64,000 nt of DNA from JACVRN01 sp036403815 (GTDB taxonomy: Bacteria > Acidobacteriota > Blastocatellia > Pyrinomonadales > Pyrinomonadaceae): the NCBI GenBank assembly GCA_036403815.1, contig DASWQH010000063.1, forward strand, positions 23,992 to 87,991, in the 5' to 3' direction. Position numbers and translations under genes: made by a program. The notes beneath the pieces were generated by a model. The model did no database searches. It saw only the letters and a program-made list of their open reading frames with translations, and was not told the DNA's origin. Position 1 is the stretch's first letter, and each line of letters begins with the position of its first letter. Below, in pieces: positions 51,901 to 61,025 of the stretch.

Positions 51901-52188
51901 GAAGCCATTAATAACATAGCGCGTCATGCTGATTGCCACCGCGTCTCGCTCTCCATAGACGTTGAAGCTCGCAGCCTGCTCTGCGAGATCAGGGACGACG
52001 GGCGCGGCTTTGCGCCGAAAGCTCCGAATGAAGTCACGTCGAACGGGCGCGGCGGACACGGCCTCCCGAATATGCAGTCGCGCGCACGAGAGCTTGGCGG
52101 GCGGCTCGAAGTCGATTCAAACCCCGGCGGCGGAACGCGCCTGAAGCTGACAGTCCCGCGAAAAGCAGGGATGAAGGATGAAGGATAA
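48946..52188 (+). CDS. Membrane sensor kinase with propeller (reg_prop), Y_Y_Y and HisKA_3 domains
   Basis: This 1080-residue protein has a signal/membrane segment near residues 6-24. About 14 reg_prop-type repeats follow (HDHIEGIFRDSRGFLWFCTADG, IWIGSYTP, LWFGSHEG), forming one or two beta-propellers in the periplasm. A Y_Y_Y domain (about 740-830) precedes one transmembrane helix (WWFLTLAALAIAVVIHFIY). The cytoplasmic kinase is of NarX/DesK type with H877 in DLHDDIGASLSRMAIL and the ATPase blocks EAINNIARHA and GRGGHGLPNM. Propeller sensors of this type often detect carbohydrates. A NarL-type regulator lies 180 bases downstream and is the likely partner. Confidence 0.93.
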   Translation: MRPTTRIRRKLCLYLLLILCSLLLAKTAGIRAEQLPVKQYVTADGLAHDHIEGIFRDSRGFLWFCTADGLSRFDGSQFTTYGTKDGLPSAYVNGMMESRSGAYWVATNGGLSRFNPYAGTQATNDSRSAPPARESTEAVSNTRRLFTAYRVSDDPVTNRVNTLYEDRAGQVWVGTDGGVFRLVMEGESVTFQRFALEPEPEQDRLVDVWQLVEDREGSLWIATGRGVYRRLPDGRIIHYTIHPTEGIDYVWALILDDQERLWIGSRTGLMIIKPEPASAIASAGEGKLRLVSGNRETMGAASQGERILLPETPGEARWYTTDDGLSYNYVRSFARSADGHIWMATRRGGVTEFDGKSFRSYGKAHGVIERADELAFDNDGNLWVGSNSEGAMRIARNGFLSYREADGLGSADMISGFESQSGELYFISDKWLINRFDGTGFTPVRPLLPKQVTESSAHSQIIIQDHTGEWWLATPAGLYRYPRVNRLEDLAQTKPLAVYTKGDGLADNNISRLFEDSRGDIWIGSYTPPLTLTRWERSTGAFHIYMEADGMPPLNWVYTFAEDASGNLWLGMHNGGLARFRQGRFEFFGEAEGVPAGLVMALYLDRAGRLWVATRENGAVRLDDPAATRPRFTRYSTAENLSSDNVQCFTEDRWGRIYIGTARGVDRLEPSTGRIKHYTSGDGLIRNEVYVAFADREGALWFGSHEGLSRLVPELDRPQPPPTILINRLFVDGIQRPISELGETELSGLVLEPNQNQIQIDFLSIDFSAGGAVRYQYMLEGADRDWSAPISQRTVNYATLRPGAYTFKVRALTSDGVMSERAAHLSFRILPPIWQRWWFLTLAALAIAVVIHFIYRFRVRRLIELERVRTRIATDLHDDIGASLSRMAILSEVVKLQKPADGEQSTAMLTEIADSARGLVDSMSDIVWSIDPRRDDLRNVVQRIRQFASDVLEAQNIEWDFRVPEELDGIRLGPEQRRHLYLIFKEAINNIARHADCHRVSLSIDVEARSLLCEIRDDGRGFAPKAPNEVTSNGRGGHGLPNMQSRARELGGRLEVDSNPGGGTRLKLTVPRKAGMKDEG

Positions 52189-52190
52189 TG

Positions 52191-52278
52191 CAGAAGGCAG
52201 AGTGCAGAATGATGAATGAACAGATAATCCAAGCTGAATGGTCTTTCTTTAATTCATCATTCTGCACTCTGCCTTCTG
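52191..52278. repeat. Perfect 27-bp inverted repeat between kinase and regulator
   Basis: Arms 52191-52217 and 52252-52278 (CAGAAGGCAGAGTGCAG...) pair perfectly around a 34-base loop. Lying between a kinase and its likely partner regulator, it might adjust their relative expression. Confidence 0.85.
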
Positions 52279-52368
52279 ACTTTTCTTCGATGGCATGAAT
52301 ATGCTCTGTGCGGGACGGAAAAATTGAGTTAGTCTCTAGAGGATTTAGAAAGGAGCATCGCGTCTCTA

Positions 52369-53019
52369 ATGGAAACAGACAAGCCTGTGCAAGTGATTAT
52401 CGTAGAGGACGACAGAACCGTGCGTGAGGGGCTGGGGATGATTATCAACGGTACTCCCGGTTTTAGCTGTGGCGGGACATATCGCTCGGTGGAGGAAGCG
52501 CTGAACCTGATGCGCGGCGCAGCGTCCGACGTGATGCTTCTGGACATACATCTGCCCGGAATGCTCGGCTCCGACGGCGTGCGCCTCTTCAGAGAAAAAT
52601 ATCCTTCAATGCAGATTCTGATGCTCACGATTTACGACGGGCAGGACAAGGTTTTCGAGTCCATCTGCAACGGCGCGTGCGGCTATCTGCTGAAAAAGAC
52701 GCCGCCCGCCAAACTCCTGGACGCGATACGCGAAGCGCACGAAGGCGGCGCGCCCATGTCGCCCGAAATAGCCCGCAAAGTCGTGAATCTGTTCCAGAAA
52801 ACAGGGCCGCCCGAAAAGTTCGACGACAATCTGACGCCGCAGGAGACGCGCCTTTTGCAGCTTCTGGCCGATGGATACAGCTATCAGGCGGCAGGCGGAC
52901 AACTCAATATCAGCGTCAACACCGTGCGCAACTACATACGCAGCATCTACGAAAAGCTTCACGTCAACTCTAAATCCGAAGCCGTCAGCAAAGCGCTCAG
53001 AAGCCGCCTGATACATTAA
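52369..53019 (+). CDS. NarL/LuxR-type response regulator
   Basis: This 216-residue protein has a receiver domain with the acidic pair in IIVEDDRT, phospho-acceptor D59 in VMLLDIHLPG and Lys in GYLLKKTPP. A LuxR-type helix-turn-helix follows (LTPQETRLLQLLADGYSYQAAGGQL ... NTVRNYIRSIYEKLHVNSKSEAV). It should be phosphorylated by the HisKA_3 kinase directly upstream and bind promoters as a dimer. AAAGGAG lies upstream of the ATG. A palindrome array follows the stop. Confidence 0.94.
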   Translation: METDKPVQVIIVEDDRTVREGLGMIINGTPGFSCGGTYRSVEEALNLMRGAASDVMLLDIHLPGMLGSDGVRLFREKYPSMQILMLTIYDGQDKVFESICNGACGYLLKKTPPAKLLDAIREAHEGGAPMSPEIARKVVNLFQKTGPPEKFDDNLTPQETRLLQLLADGYSYQAAGGQLNISVNTVRNYIRSIYEKLHVNSKSEAVSKALRSRLIH

Positions 53020-53027
53020 ACCCTCTA

Positions 53028-53220
53028 AGTCCCGCAAGGGACGATTGATAATAGCCCGGCACTTCTAGTGCTGGGATCAAGGTGAAATAGAAAGAGTTGA
53101 GTCCCGTAGGGACGGCTGAAGCAAATATTCAGCCGTCCCTACGGGACTCAACTCTTTATGCTCCCGCTTTGACCCAGCCATAAATGGCTGGGCTATTCTC
53201 ACGTCGTCCCTACGGGACTT
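53028..53220. repeat. Nested palindrome cluster, GTCCCGTAGGGAC family (copy 2)
   Basis: Outer AGTCCCGCAAGGGAC and GTCCCTACGGGACT plus an inner perfect pair (AGTTGAGTCCCGTAGGGACGGC and its complement) alternate with TAGCCCGGCACTTCTAGTGCTGGG and CCCAGCCATAAATGGCTGGG hairpins. The remaining 180 bases to the next start hold no supportable gene. Confidence 0.85.
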
Positions 53221-53399
53221 TTCAAATGGCCGCTTAGACCTGACATCTCCCTGCCTCACAAAAAAAACGCATAAACATGCTCTGCCGCTAAAGCCGTAGG
53301 CGGGATATTCTCGGCACGAATCGCGCGGGTGAGCATGTTGATGCTTCCAGCCTGCTACCTAAACTTAACAATGAATTGCCAATGGAGATTGATAAGGAT

Positions 53400-56300
53400 A
53401 TGAGCTACCCTAAGTCCTACGTCGTAAGAGCGAGTCTCAGAATCGTATTGTCACTGGCGGTCGTCGCCTTTTTAGGATGGCTGACGCTTCCCGCCTCAGT
53501 CTGGAACAGGCTTGAGCCGAAAGCCGAGGCCGCACAGCAATTCACTGTGACGACCACGGACGACAACGGCGATAACGTGAACCCGACTCCCGGCTCACTA
53601 CGGAAGGCAATTATTGATGCCAACGCTACACCCGGCACGGATACGATTGCTTTTCAGATAGGCTCTGGCTTGCAAACCATCAAGCCGAAATCGGAGCTTC
53701 CGGCGACTACAGACCCGGTCATTATAGACGGCACAACCCAGCCGGGCTTTGCCGGGGTGCCACTGATTTTTCTTGACGGCTCGGATGCGGGAGAGGTCGG
53801 CGGTCTGAGGATTAGCGGCGGCAACAGCACGGTCAGAGGACTTATTATCAGCAGCTTCAGATACAGGGCTATCCAGATTGACAATCTGGGCAATAATCTC
53901 ATCGCCGGAAACTACATAGGCACGAACGCGACCGGCACTGCCGCTTCGGGCACGAAGGAAAACAACGGCCCCGGCATTCTGATCTTCTCCGCCAATAATA
54001 TTATAGGCGGCATCACGCCCGCCGACCGCAACATCGTCTCCGGCAACACGAATTCCAACGGTAGCATAGGCGTCTGGATGTGGAACGCAGGCGCGACGGG
54101 CAACAAGGTCATAGGCAATTACATAGGCACGGACGTGACGGGCACGGTGGCAATCGGGCAGGGCAACGTCGGCGTCTGGATTACCAACGACGCCTCCTTT
54201 AACATCATAGGGGGTAGCACTGCCGCCGAGCGTAACGTTATCTCCGCCAACGCCTCCGGAGTATCAATGGACTCTACCCCGCATCACAACAAGGTTCAGG
54301 GGAATTACATAGGCACTAAGGCGGACGGCACGGGCAACCTTGGCAATGGCTACGGCGTTATCTTGGAAAGAGGCTCACACGACAATCTAGTCGGCGGCAC
54401 GAATCCGGGCGAGGGTAACGTCATTGCCAACAGCAACGGGCAAGGCGTGGCCTTTTTTAGCGATAACTCTGCTGACACTGTTAATAACGCAATCCTGGGT
54501 AATTCCATTTATTCAAACCAGCAACTCGGTATTGATTTTTACCTTGACGGCGTGACGCCGAATGATGTCGGGGCCACCGTGAACGATCCGAGTGATGCGG
54601 ACGTGGGGCCAAACAATCTGCAAAACTTCCCTGACATCACTTCCGTGGCGAACGTCGCAGCCAACACTGTCATTGACGGCACGCTCCGTAGCGAAGCCAG
54701 CAAGACCTATCGCATAGAGCTTTTCTCCAATACGACCTGCGATCCTTCCGGGTACGGCGAAGGAGAACGCTTCGTCGCCTCTACCAACGCGACGACGAAC
54801 GCGAGCGGCAACATCAATTTTAATTTCACTATTCCGACGGCCTCTATCACCGGCCTGTTCTTTACAGTGACGGCGACCGACCCGAACAACAACACTTCGG
54901 AGTTTTCGCAGTGCAAATCTAATGCTGCGGCTACTGCCGGAACGCTTCAGTTCGGAGCTACTTTTCTCAACGTGAACGAGAGTGCCGGAACAGTCAACGC
55001 GGTAGTGACACGCACCGGCGGCAGCACGGGCGCGGTCTCCGTCACCTATACCACTTCGGACGGCACCGCGAATGCCCCCGCCGATTACACGGCCAAGACC
55101 GGCCAGATTGATTTCGCAGACGGCGAAACATCAAAGCAGGTCAGCATCAACATCGCTAACGATTCTGTGTCAGAGAATACCGAGACTTTTCTGATAACCC
55201 TCAGCAACCCTACGAACAGTGCGTCGCTCGGCGCGCAGTCCCAGGTAACCATCTTCATTGACGACAATGACGCGCCGACCATTTCGATTAACGACGTACA
55301 GGTTGCAGAAGGAAACGCCGGAACGACCAATGCCACTTTCACCGTCAGCCTTTCGGCTGCCTACTTCAAGACGACAAGCGTGGACTTCGCCACAGCCGCA
55401 GGCGGCACTGCGACCTCCGGCAATGACTACCAGCCGACGATGGGCACTGTAACTTTTGGCATAGGCGAGACTTCAAAGCCCGTCACGGTGCTCGTCAACG
55501 GCGACCCCACGCAGGAGCCGAACGAGACCTTCCTGGTCAAGCTCTCGAACAACACAGACCTGTCCATCAACAAAGGCACAGGCACGGGCACGATTTTAGA
55601 TGACGATGCGCCGACCAATACGCTTGCCTTCAGCAAGGCAACTTACGGTGTGCAGGAAAACCAGCAGACCGCAGACATCATCGTCAACCGCTCCGGCAAT
55701 CTCTCATCTGCGGTCACGGTTGATTACCTGACCTCCGACAACTCCGGATTGATTCCCTGCCAGACCAACAACAATGGCATCGCATCAGAGCGCTGCGACT
55801 ATGCGACGGCTGCCGGAACTCTTCGCTTTGCCGCTGGAGAAACAACCAAGACCATACAGATTCCCATCGTCAACGACGCTTACGTAGAGCCGAATGAGAG
55901 TTTCACCATCAAAATAAGCAATCCAAAGGGAGGGGCTGGTTTAGGCGCTACGATCACGGCCACCATCACTATCACGAGCGATGATGCACAACTGGCGGTC
56001 AATAATCCTATAGACAATCAGGCGTTCTTCATACGCATGCAGTACATTGATTTCTTAGGGCGCATAGCAGAGCCTGCCGGGTTCGATTTCTGGATGAACA
56101 GGATGACGAACTGCCCTCCGGGAGACATCTGCGACCGTATAGACACAGCCAAGCGATTCTTCGAGAGTGATGAATTCAAAGAGCGAGGCTTCTATCTATA
56201 CAAGCTCTATGACGGTGTGCTGGGCAGACAGCCGAAATACGCCGAGTTCATACCTGAAGTCGCGCGCCTCAACGGTTCCCAGACTCCGCAGGAGCAGCAA

Positions 56301-56756
56301 TTGAATAAGGATGCTTTCCTCTTGGAATTCATAAACCGCGCGGAGTTCAAGACCATCTACGGTCAGTACTTGGCTGCCAATGGCTTGACTGCTACGGATG
56401 CGGCGGGATTCGTCAATGCGCTGTGTGCCAAGGCCGGAGTCACGCCTGCGAGCAAACAGACATTGATTACCAACTTGCAGAATGCTACGAAATCGCCTGC
56501 GAAGACAGTAGAAGATTTCATTCTGACGCCGGAGATGAACGTAGTCGGAACCCCGCTTTATGACCGTGGCATCATCACCATGCAGTACTTCGGGTTCGTC
56601 CGTCGTGACCCGGACGCGGGTGGCTTCACCTTCTGGCAGGGACAGTTGATGAACCAGAATTCCGTACACTACCATGATTACAGATTCATGATTGGCGGCT
56701 TCATCAATTCCGATGAGTATCGTTTCCGCTTTGCTTTACTCTCTGTTGGCCCCTGA
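53400..56756 (+). CDS. Large secreted protein: beta-helix, Calx-beta repeats, DUF4214
   Basis: This 1118-residue protein has a signal segment (about residues 10-30). A CSLREA-like start (FTVTTTDDNGDNVNPTPGSL, then RKAIIDAN) leads into a parallel beta-helix of repeated GNYIGT/NIIGG rungs to about residue 410. A linking beta domain and three Calx-beta domains (about 515-865, each with TSDGTANAPADYTAKTG- and DDDAPT-like calcium loops) follow. The last 240 residues hold DUF4214 units (MQYIDFLGRIAEPAGFDFW, MQYFGFVRRDPDAGGFTFW). It is probably a calcium-binding adhesin or surface-layer component. The ATG at 53400 is placed closest to the signal; upstream TTG/ATG starts are possible. Confidence 0.88.
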   Translation: MSYPKSYVVRASLRIVLSLAVVAFLGWLTLPASVWNRLEPKAEAAQQFTVTTTDDNGDNVNPTPGSLRKAIIDANATPGTDTIAFQIGSGLQTIKPKSELPATTDPVIIDGTTQPGFAGVPLIFLDGSDAGEVGGLRISGGNSTVRGLIISSFRYRAIQIDNLGNNLIAGNYIGTNATGTAASGTKENNGPGILIFSANNIIGGITPADRNIVSGNTNSNGSIGVWMWNAGATGNKVIGNYIGTDVTGTVAIGQGNVGVWITNDASFNIIGGSTAAERNVISANASGVSMDSTPHHNKVQGNYIGTKADGTGNLGNGYGVILERGSHDNLVGGTNPGEGNVIANSNGQGVAFFSDNSADTVNNAILGNSIYSNQQLGIDFYLDGVTPNDVGATVNDPSDADVGPNNLQNFPDITSVANVAANTVIDGTLRSEASKTYRIELFSNTTCDPSGYGEGERFVASTNATTNASGNINFNFTIPTASITGLFFTVTATDPNNNTSEFSQCKSNAAATAGTLQFGATFLNVNESAGTVNAVVTRTGGSTGAVSVTYTTSDGTANAPADYTAKTGQIDFADGETSKQVSINIANDSVSENTETFLITLSNPTNSASLGAQSQVTIFIDDNDAPTISINDVQVAEGNAGTTNATFTVSLSAAYFKTTSVDFATAAGGTATSGNDYQPTMGTVTFGIGETSKPVTVLVNGDPTQEPNETFLVKLSNNTDLSINKGTGTGTILDDDAPTNTLAFSKATYGVQENQQTADIIVNRSGNLSSAVTVDYLTSDNSGLIPCQTNNNGIASERCDYATAAGTLRFAAGETTKTIQIPIVNDAYVEPNESFTIKISNPKGGAGLGATITATITITSDDAQLAVNNPIDNQAFFIRMQYIDFLGRIAEPAGFDFWMNRMTNCPPGDICDRIDTAKRFFESDEFKERGFYLYKLYDGVLGRQPKYAEFIPEVARLNGSQTPQEQQLNKDAFLLEFINRAEFKTIYGQYLAANGLTATDAAGFVNALCAKAGVTPASKQTLITNLQNATKSPAKTVEDFILTPEMNVVGTPLYDRGIITMQYFGFVRRDPDAGGFTFWQGQLMNQNSVHYHDYRFMIGGFINSDEYRFRFALLSVGP

Positions 56757-56820
56757 GCCTGAAATCCTGTGAGCAGTGCCGGGCGTAGTGAAGAACTCGG
56801 TCGGCACTGTTCCCGGATGA

Positions 56821-56860
56821 GAGCGGTCGTGTTGCGAGGGCACGACCGCTCTCTTTTTTT
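56821..56860 (+). terminator. Intrinsic terminator after Calx-beta gene
   Basis: GAGCGGTCGTG (56821-56831) pairs with CACGACCGCTC (56841-56851) around a 9-base loop and is followed by TCTTTTTTT. This is a strong rho-independent terminator. Confidence 0.93.
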
Positions 56861-57081
56861 AGCGTCAAAAGGCCGCAAGGCGCGTCGTCCTGTGTAAATG
56901 CGACAACTGTTTTGAGGGTTGCCGTGTCTTTATCATGAGCACCTGTAGGCTGTAAAAATCTTTGAGAAAGCGCTAATGTTGGAGCCTCAGACATCCAATC
57001 CGGCATCTTGCGCCATCTTTCAAGATGTCTAACGATAAACGCTCTGTGATTTTCATATCAAAGATAAAAGGGGTTCAAGGC

Positions 57082-57864
57082 ATGCATAGAAACTACACGC
57101 TATCCATCGGCCTGCTGTCTCTGATTATCATCATCGCACTCACCGCACCATCTAAAGCTTACGGCCAGAAAGATGTGCCCGCAGCCGATAATTACGTGGA
57201 CTTAGGTAATCCGGATGACGAGAAATTCCATGACCTGCGCGGGTGGGGAGGTGTTAACGCAGTTCTGCCAAAGGGTCTGGCTCTTGATCGCACCTCCAGA
57301 TACCAATCCCTTCGCGGCTCAAATTCGGTTAAGCTTTTCGTCTCGCAATTAGGCACGCCCTACAGCTTAACCTTCCGTTCGGAAGCCGGATTATGCGACG
57401 ACAGCTTTGAAGTCTATGTTAACAACACGGGGCCTCTCTATGTTTACAAGAACAAAGAGGCGTCCACCATGAAAGCGTTCCATCAAATTACGATTGACGC
57501 ATCGCTCATCAACGACACGACGGTTGAAGTGACATTCAGGAATATAGCCGAGGACGGTTGCGGGCACGCGGCTATTGGTTTTGTGTCATTGGAGCCGTTG
57601 GCCGATGGGGGTGCGTCTCAACAGTCATTGCTTAAGGCTCCCGGCATCAACTTACAGCGCGCCATAGAAATCACAGAACTCTTCGCCGACCGGGAGAAGA
57701 TAGACATGACAAGCTATATTCTGGGAGAAGCAAAGCTTGTCTACGGCAGCGAGAGCGAGAAACACTGGAAACTGCGCTGGGCAAATTCTAACGGAAAGCC
57801 CGAAGACTACCTGGAGTTTACCGTCTCGATGGAAGGCGTGGTCTCCTATCGCCTATCCAGATAG
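57082..57864 (+). CDS. Secreted protein of unknown function
   Basis: This 260-residue protein has a Sec signal (IGLLSLIIIIALTAPSKAYG, about residues 8-28). The mature part contains a beta-sandwich with VDLGNPDDEKFHDLRGWGGV, LGTPYSLTFRSEAG and VYVNNTGPLYVYK blocks, reminiscent of carbohydrate-binding or galactose-binding-like folds. A charged C-terminal region follows. The ATG at 57082 is chosen because AGGGG lies upstream and the signal begins there. Function not recognised. It is a single gene between a strong terminator and a hairpin. Confidence 0.72.
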   Translation: MHRNYTLSIGLLSLIIIIALTAPSKAYGQKDVPAADNYVDLGNPDDEKFHDLRGWGGVNAVLPKGLALDRTSRYQSLRGSNSVKLFVSQLGTPYSLTFRSEAGLCDDSFEVYVNNTGPLYVYKNKEASTMKAFHQITIDASLINDTTVEVTFRNIAEDGCGHAAIGFVSLEPLADGGASQQSLLKAPGINLQRAIEITELFADREKIDMTSYILGEAKLVYGSESEKHWKLRWANSNGKPEDYLEFTVSMEGVVSYRLSR

Positions 57865-57870
57865 GTGAAA

Positions 57871-57928
57871 AGCAGGGATGAGGGATGAAGTAAAGAAAAC
57901 ATATTCTTATTCATCCCTCATCGCTGCC
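57871..57928. repeat. Inverted repeat GCAGGGATGAGGGATGAAG
   Basis: GCAG-GGATGAGGGATGAA pairs with TTCATCCCTCATCGCTGC across about 20 bases. The same arms appear at 6868 and 7166, but separated there by composite element A, showing what the uninterrupted site looks like. Confidence 0.75.
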
Positions 57929-58086
57929 GCCCTCATCCCTTGATTCGTTGACACGCTGCTCCTTTTTAGAATAAAAGTTCTCTGCTCGCATCCTTCCAAA
58001 GATGTCGTGTACTCTCTTTTTGGGGACGCTCGACACGCAAACACTTTTTTCGGATTAGTTATCAGAATCTAAGGAGATTTCTCTCT

Positions 58087-60912
58087 ATGCCAAGCTTGAA
58101 GAAGATATGCCTGTTCGTTGCGATGCTGTCGCTCATAGTCTCTAACAGCGCCGCAGCCTTAGCTTCACCAAACACGCTGCCGGAACCTTTCAACATGCAG
58201 GCTCCGCCCACACTCAATTACGAAAAATATAAGTTGAAGAATGGTCTTGAGGTCATCTTGCTTGAAGATCATCGTCTGCCGATGGTGGCCGTCAACCTCT
58301 GGTATCACGTTGGGCCTGCCAACGAGCGACCGGGGCTGACCGGCTTCGCGCATCTCTTCGAGCACATGATGTTTCAAGGCTCTAAGAATATTGGCGACGA
58401 CCAGCACTTCAAGCTGCTGGAAGGCGCAGGCGCGAGCGACATCAACGGCACGACCGATTTCGACCGCACAAACTACTTCGAGACGCTGCCTTCAAACCAG
58501 CTTGAGATGGCGCTGTGGCTTGAATCAGATCGCATGGGATTCCTGCTAGACACTCTTGACCAGCGCAAGCTTGCGAACCAGCGCGACGTAGTGCGCAACG
58601 AGCGACGCGAGGGCGAGAATTCTCCTTACAGCCTGGTTGAAGAGGAGGAGTATCACCTGCTTTTCCCGAAAAGCCATCCATACTACGCTTCAGTCATAGG
58701 CTCGCACGCAGACATTGAAAGTGCGCGCCTGAAAGACGTGCGGGAGTTTTTTAAGCTCTACTACGCGCCGAACAACGCTAGCCTGGCAATCGTCGGCGAC
58801 ATTGATAAAGCTAAAACAAAAGCGCTGGTCGAAAAATATTTCGGCCCTGTGCCTTCAGGTCAGCCCGTTCCGCCCATTGACGCCAGGACGCCGCCCATCA
58901 CTTCCGAGAAGCGGGCAGTCGTAACAGATCAGGTTGAATTGCCGCGCGTTTACATGGGCTGGATAACAGACCCTATCTACAAGCCGGGCGACGCCGAAGC
59001 CCAGATGCTTGCCAGAATCCTGGGAGGCGGAAAATCCAGCCGTCTCTACAAGCGGCTCGTCTACGATAAGCAGATAGCGCAGGATGTTAATGCTTCTCAG
59101 AATTCGCTGATACTCGGATCGGTCTTTGAAGTACGCGCGACGGCCAAGCCCGGCGTTAAGCCCGAAGACCTTGAAAAGGCTATTGACGAAGAGTTGGATG
59201 CGATACGTAAGGAGGGGCCTAGACCGGAAGAGGCTGATCGCGCTCGCAATCTGATTCAAGGCCAGATAGTACGCGGCCTCGAAGTCCTGGGCGGCTTCGG
59301 AGGCGTCGCGGATCGTCTCAACCAGTACAACCACTATCTGGGCGACCCTGGCTTTCTAGCCAAAGACCTTGCTCGTTTCGATAAAGCAACGGCCTCTGCA
59401 ATTCAGAAGGTGGCGCAGGACAAGCTCGCCAAAAACTCCCGCGTCGTGGTTTACGGCGTGCCGGGAAAGAAGGTTATAGATGACATCCCGAAGACAGCCG
59501 AGCAGGAAAAGGGAGAGGCTGTCACAGGCGCAAACATCCCCGGCCAGGAGTGGAGAAAACAGCAGCCGGGCGCAGGCACGTCCAGCTCGCTCACGCTTCC
59601 GGTGCCGGGCATCTTCAAGCTCCCGAACGGCCTGACCGTGATGTTCGTAGAGCAGCATAATCTGCCTGTAGTGTCCGCGAACCTGGTGGTCTTATCGGGC
59701 AGCGAGCGCAACCCTTCGGACAAGCCCGGTCTGGCTTCGTTTACAGCAGACATGCTGGATGAAGGCACGAACAAACGCTCGACCTTGCAGATTGCAGACG
59801 ACGTAGCGCAAATCGGCGCTGTCCTTCAAAGCGGCTCATCGAGCGACCAATCCACCATCTCTACACGAGTGTTGAAGAAGAACGTGGACGCGGCTTTTGA
59901 TTTGATGTCGGACGTGGCTCTCAATCCTTCGTTCACGGATAAAGAGATAGAGCGTGTGCGCAAATCACGGCTCACGCAAATCCTACAGCAACGCGACAAC
60001 CCGAACGCGCTCGCCAACAAGGTCTTCTTCAACACGGTCTTCGGCGACAAGCATCCTTACGGCTTCATCGAGCTAGGCACGGCGGAGTCCGTCAAAGCCA
60101 TTACGCGCGACGACATGATGAGCTTCTGGAAAGCAGGCTACACGCCGGAAAATTCCGCGCTCGTCATCGCGGGCGACATCAACGAGAAAGAGGTTCATAC
60201 ACTTGCCGAAAAGTATTTCGCCAAGTGGAGCGGCAAGGGTTCTCAGATGAGTGTCCCGGACGCAACAGCAAGCGCAGGCCGCAAGCTCATCATTGTTGAC
60301 AAGCCCGGCTCGCCGCAGACAGTGCTTCGTATAGGGCAGATTGGCGTGACGCGCTCAAACCCGGATTACGTTCCGATTGAGGTGATGAACACCGGCCTCG
60401 GCGGTCTCTTCTCAAGCCGTATCAACATGAACCTGCGCGAGAAGAACGGCTATACCTACGGAGCTTTTTCCGTCTTCGTCTTTCGTCGCGGCGCGGGGCC
60501 ATTCTATTCGGGCGGCTCTGTACGCACGGATGTTACTGCTCCGGCGACACGCGAGATATTCAACGAGCTTGAGCGCATACGCAACAGCGACGTAACGGCA
60601 GACGAATTGAAGACGGCGAAAGATTCTTTCGCACGCTCGCTGCCCGGACTCTTTGAAACAACCGCGCAAACGGTCGGCAGCCTTAGCCAACTCTTCGTCT
60701 ACAATCTGCCGCTGGATTACTATCGCCAGCTTCCCGCACGCATTGACGCCGTCAACACGGCTGATATTCGACGCGTCGCCGAAAAATACCTGACACCAAA
60801 CTCCATGATAGTGGTAGCGGTCGGCGACCGCAGCAAGATTGAGGAGGAACTAAAGAAACTCAACCTTGGCAACGTGGAAGTGCGCGACCTTGAAGGCAAT
60901 CCTATAAAGTAA
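58087..60912 (+). CDS. M16 family zinc metallopeptidase (two-domain, pitrilysin-like)
   Basis: This 941-residue protein has a signal peptide (about residues 7-27) and two consecutive M16 units in one chain. The N-terminal unit carries the inverted zinc motif HLFEH (H89, E92, H93) in GFAHLFEHMMFQGSKN and the downstream acidic ligand region RNERREGENSPYS. The C-terminal unit has lost the motif (LASFTADMLDEGTNKRS) and should form the inactive half of the clam-shell. Secreted M16 enzymes degrade unfolded peptides. AAGGAG precedes the ATG. Confidence 0.95.
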   Translation: MPSLKKICLFVAMLSLIVSNSAAALASPNTLPEPFNMQAPPTLNYEKYKLKNGLEVILLEDHRLPMVAVNLWYHVGPANERPGLTGFAHLFEHMMFQGSKNIGDDQHFKLLEGAGASDINGTTDFDRTNYFETLPSNQLEMALWLESDRMGFLLDTLDQRKLANQRDVVRNERREGENSPYSLVEEEEYHLLFPKSHPYYASVIGSHADIESARLKDVREFFKLYYAPNNASLAIVGDIDKAKTKALVEKYFGPVPSGQPVPPIDARTPPITSEKRAVVTDQVELPRVYMGWITDPIYKPGDAEAQMLARILGGGKSSRLYKRLVYDKQIAQDVNASQNSLILGSVFEVRATAKPGVKPEDLEKAIDEELDAIRKEGPRPEEADRARNLIQGQIVRGLEVLGGFGGVADRLNQYNHYLGDPGFLAKDLARFDKATASAIQKVAQDKLAKNSRVVVYGVPGKKVIDDIPKTAEQEKGEAVTGANIPGQEWRKQQPGAGTSSSLTLPVPGIFKLPNGLTVMFVEQHNLPVVSANLVVLSGSERNPSDKPGLASFTADMLDEGTNKRSTLQIADDVAQIGAVLQSGSSSDQSTISTRVLKKNVDAAFDLMSDVALNPSFTDKEIERVRKSRLTQILQQRDNPNALANKVFFNTVFGDKHPYGFIELGTAESVKAITRDDMMSFWKAGYTPENSALVIAGDINEKEVHTLAEKYFAKWSGKGSQMSVPDATASAGRKLIIVDKPGSPQTVLRIGQIGVTRSNPDYVPIEVMNTGLGGLFSSRINMNLREKNGYTYGAFSVFVFRRGAGPFYSGGSVRTDVTAPATREIFNELERIRNSDVTADELKTAKDSFARSLPGLFETTAQTVGSLSQLFVYNLPLDYYRQLPARIDAVNTADIRRVAEKYLTPNSMIVVAVGDRSKIEEELKKLNLGNVEVRDLEGNPIK

Positions 60913-60972
60913 CTCAAAGCGCGGGGTGTCATTAACCAGAAAAATGACATGTCACGCGCATGAACGTTAACC

Positions 60973-61015
60973 GGGCCGGAGGAGTTAGCAATCGCATTCC
61001 TCCGGCCCTCTTATA
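60973..61015 (+). terminator. Candidate terminator after M16 gene
   Basis: GGGCCGGAGGA (60973-60983) and TCCTCCGGCCC (60998-61008) form a perfect 11-bp stem with a 14-base loop, followed by TCTTAT. The T-run is short. Confidence 0.6.
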
Positions 61016-61025
61016 GAGGCTGACG

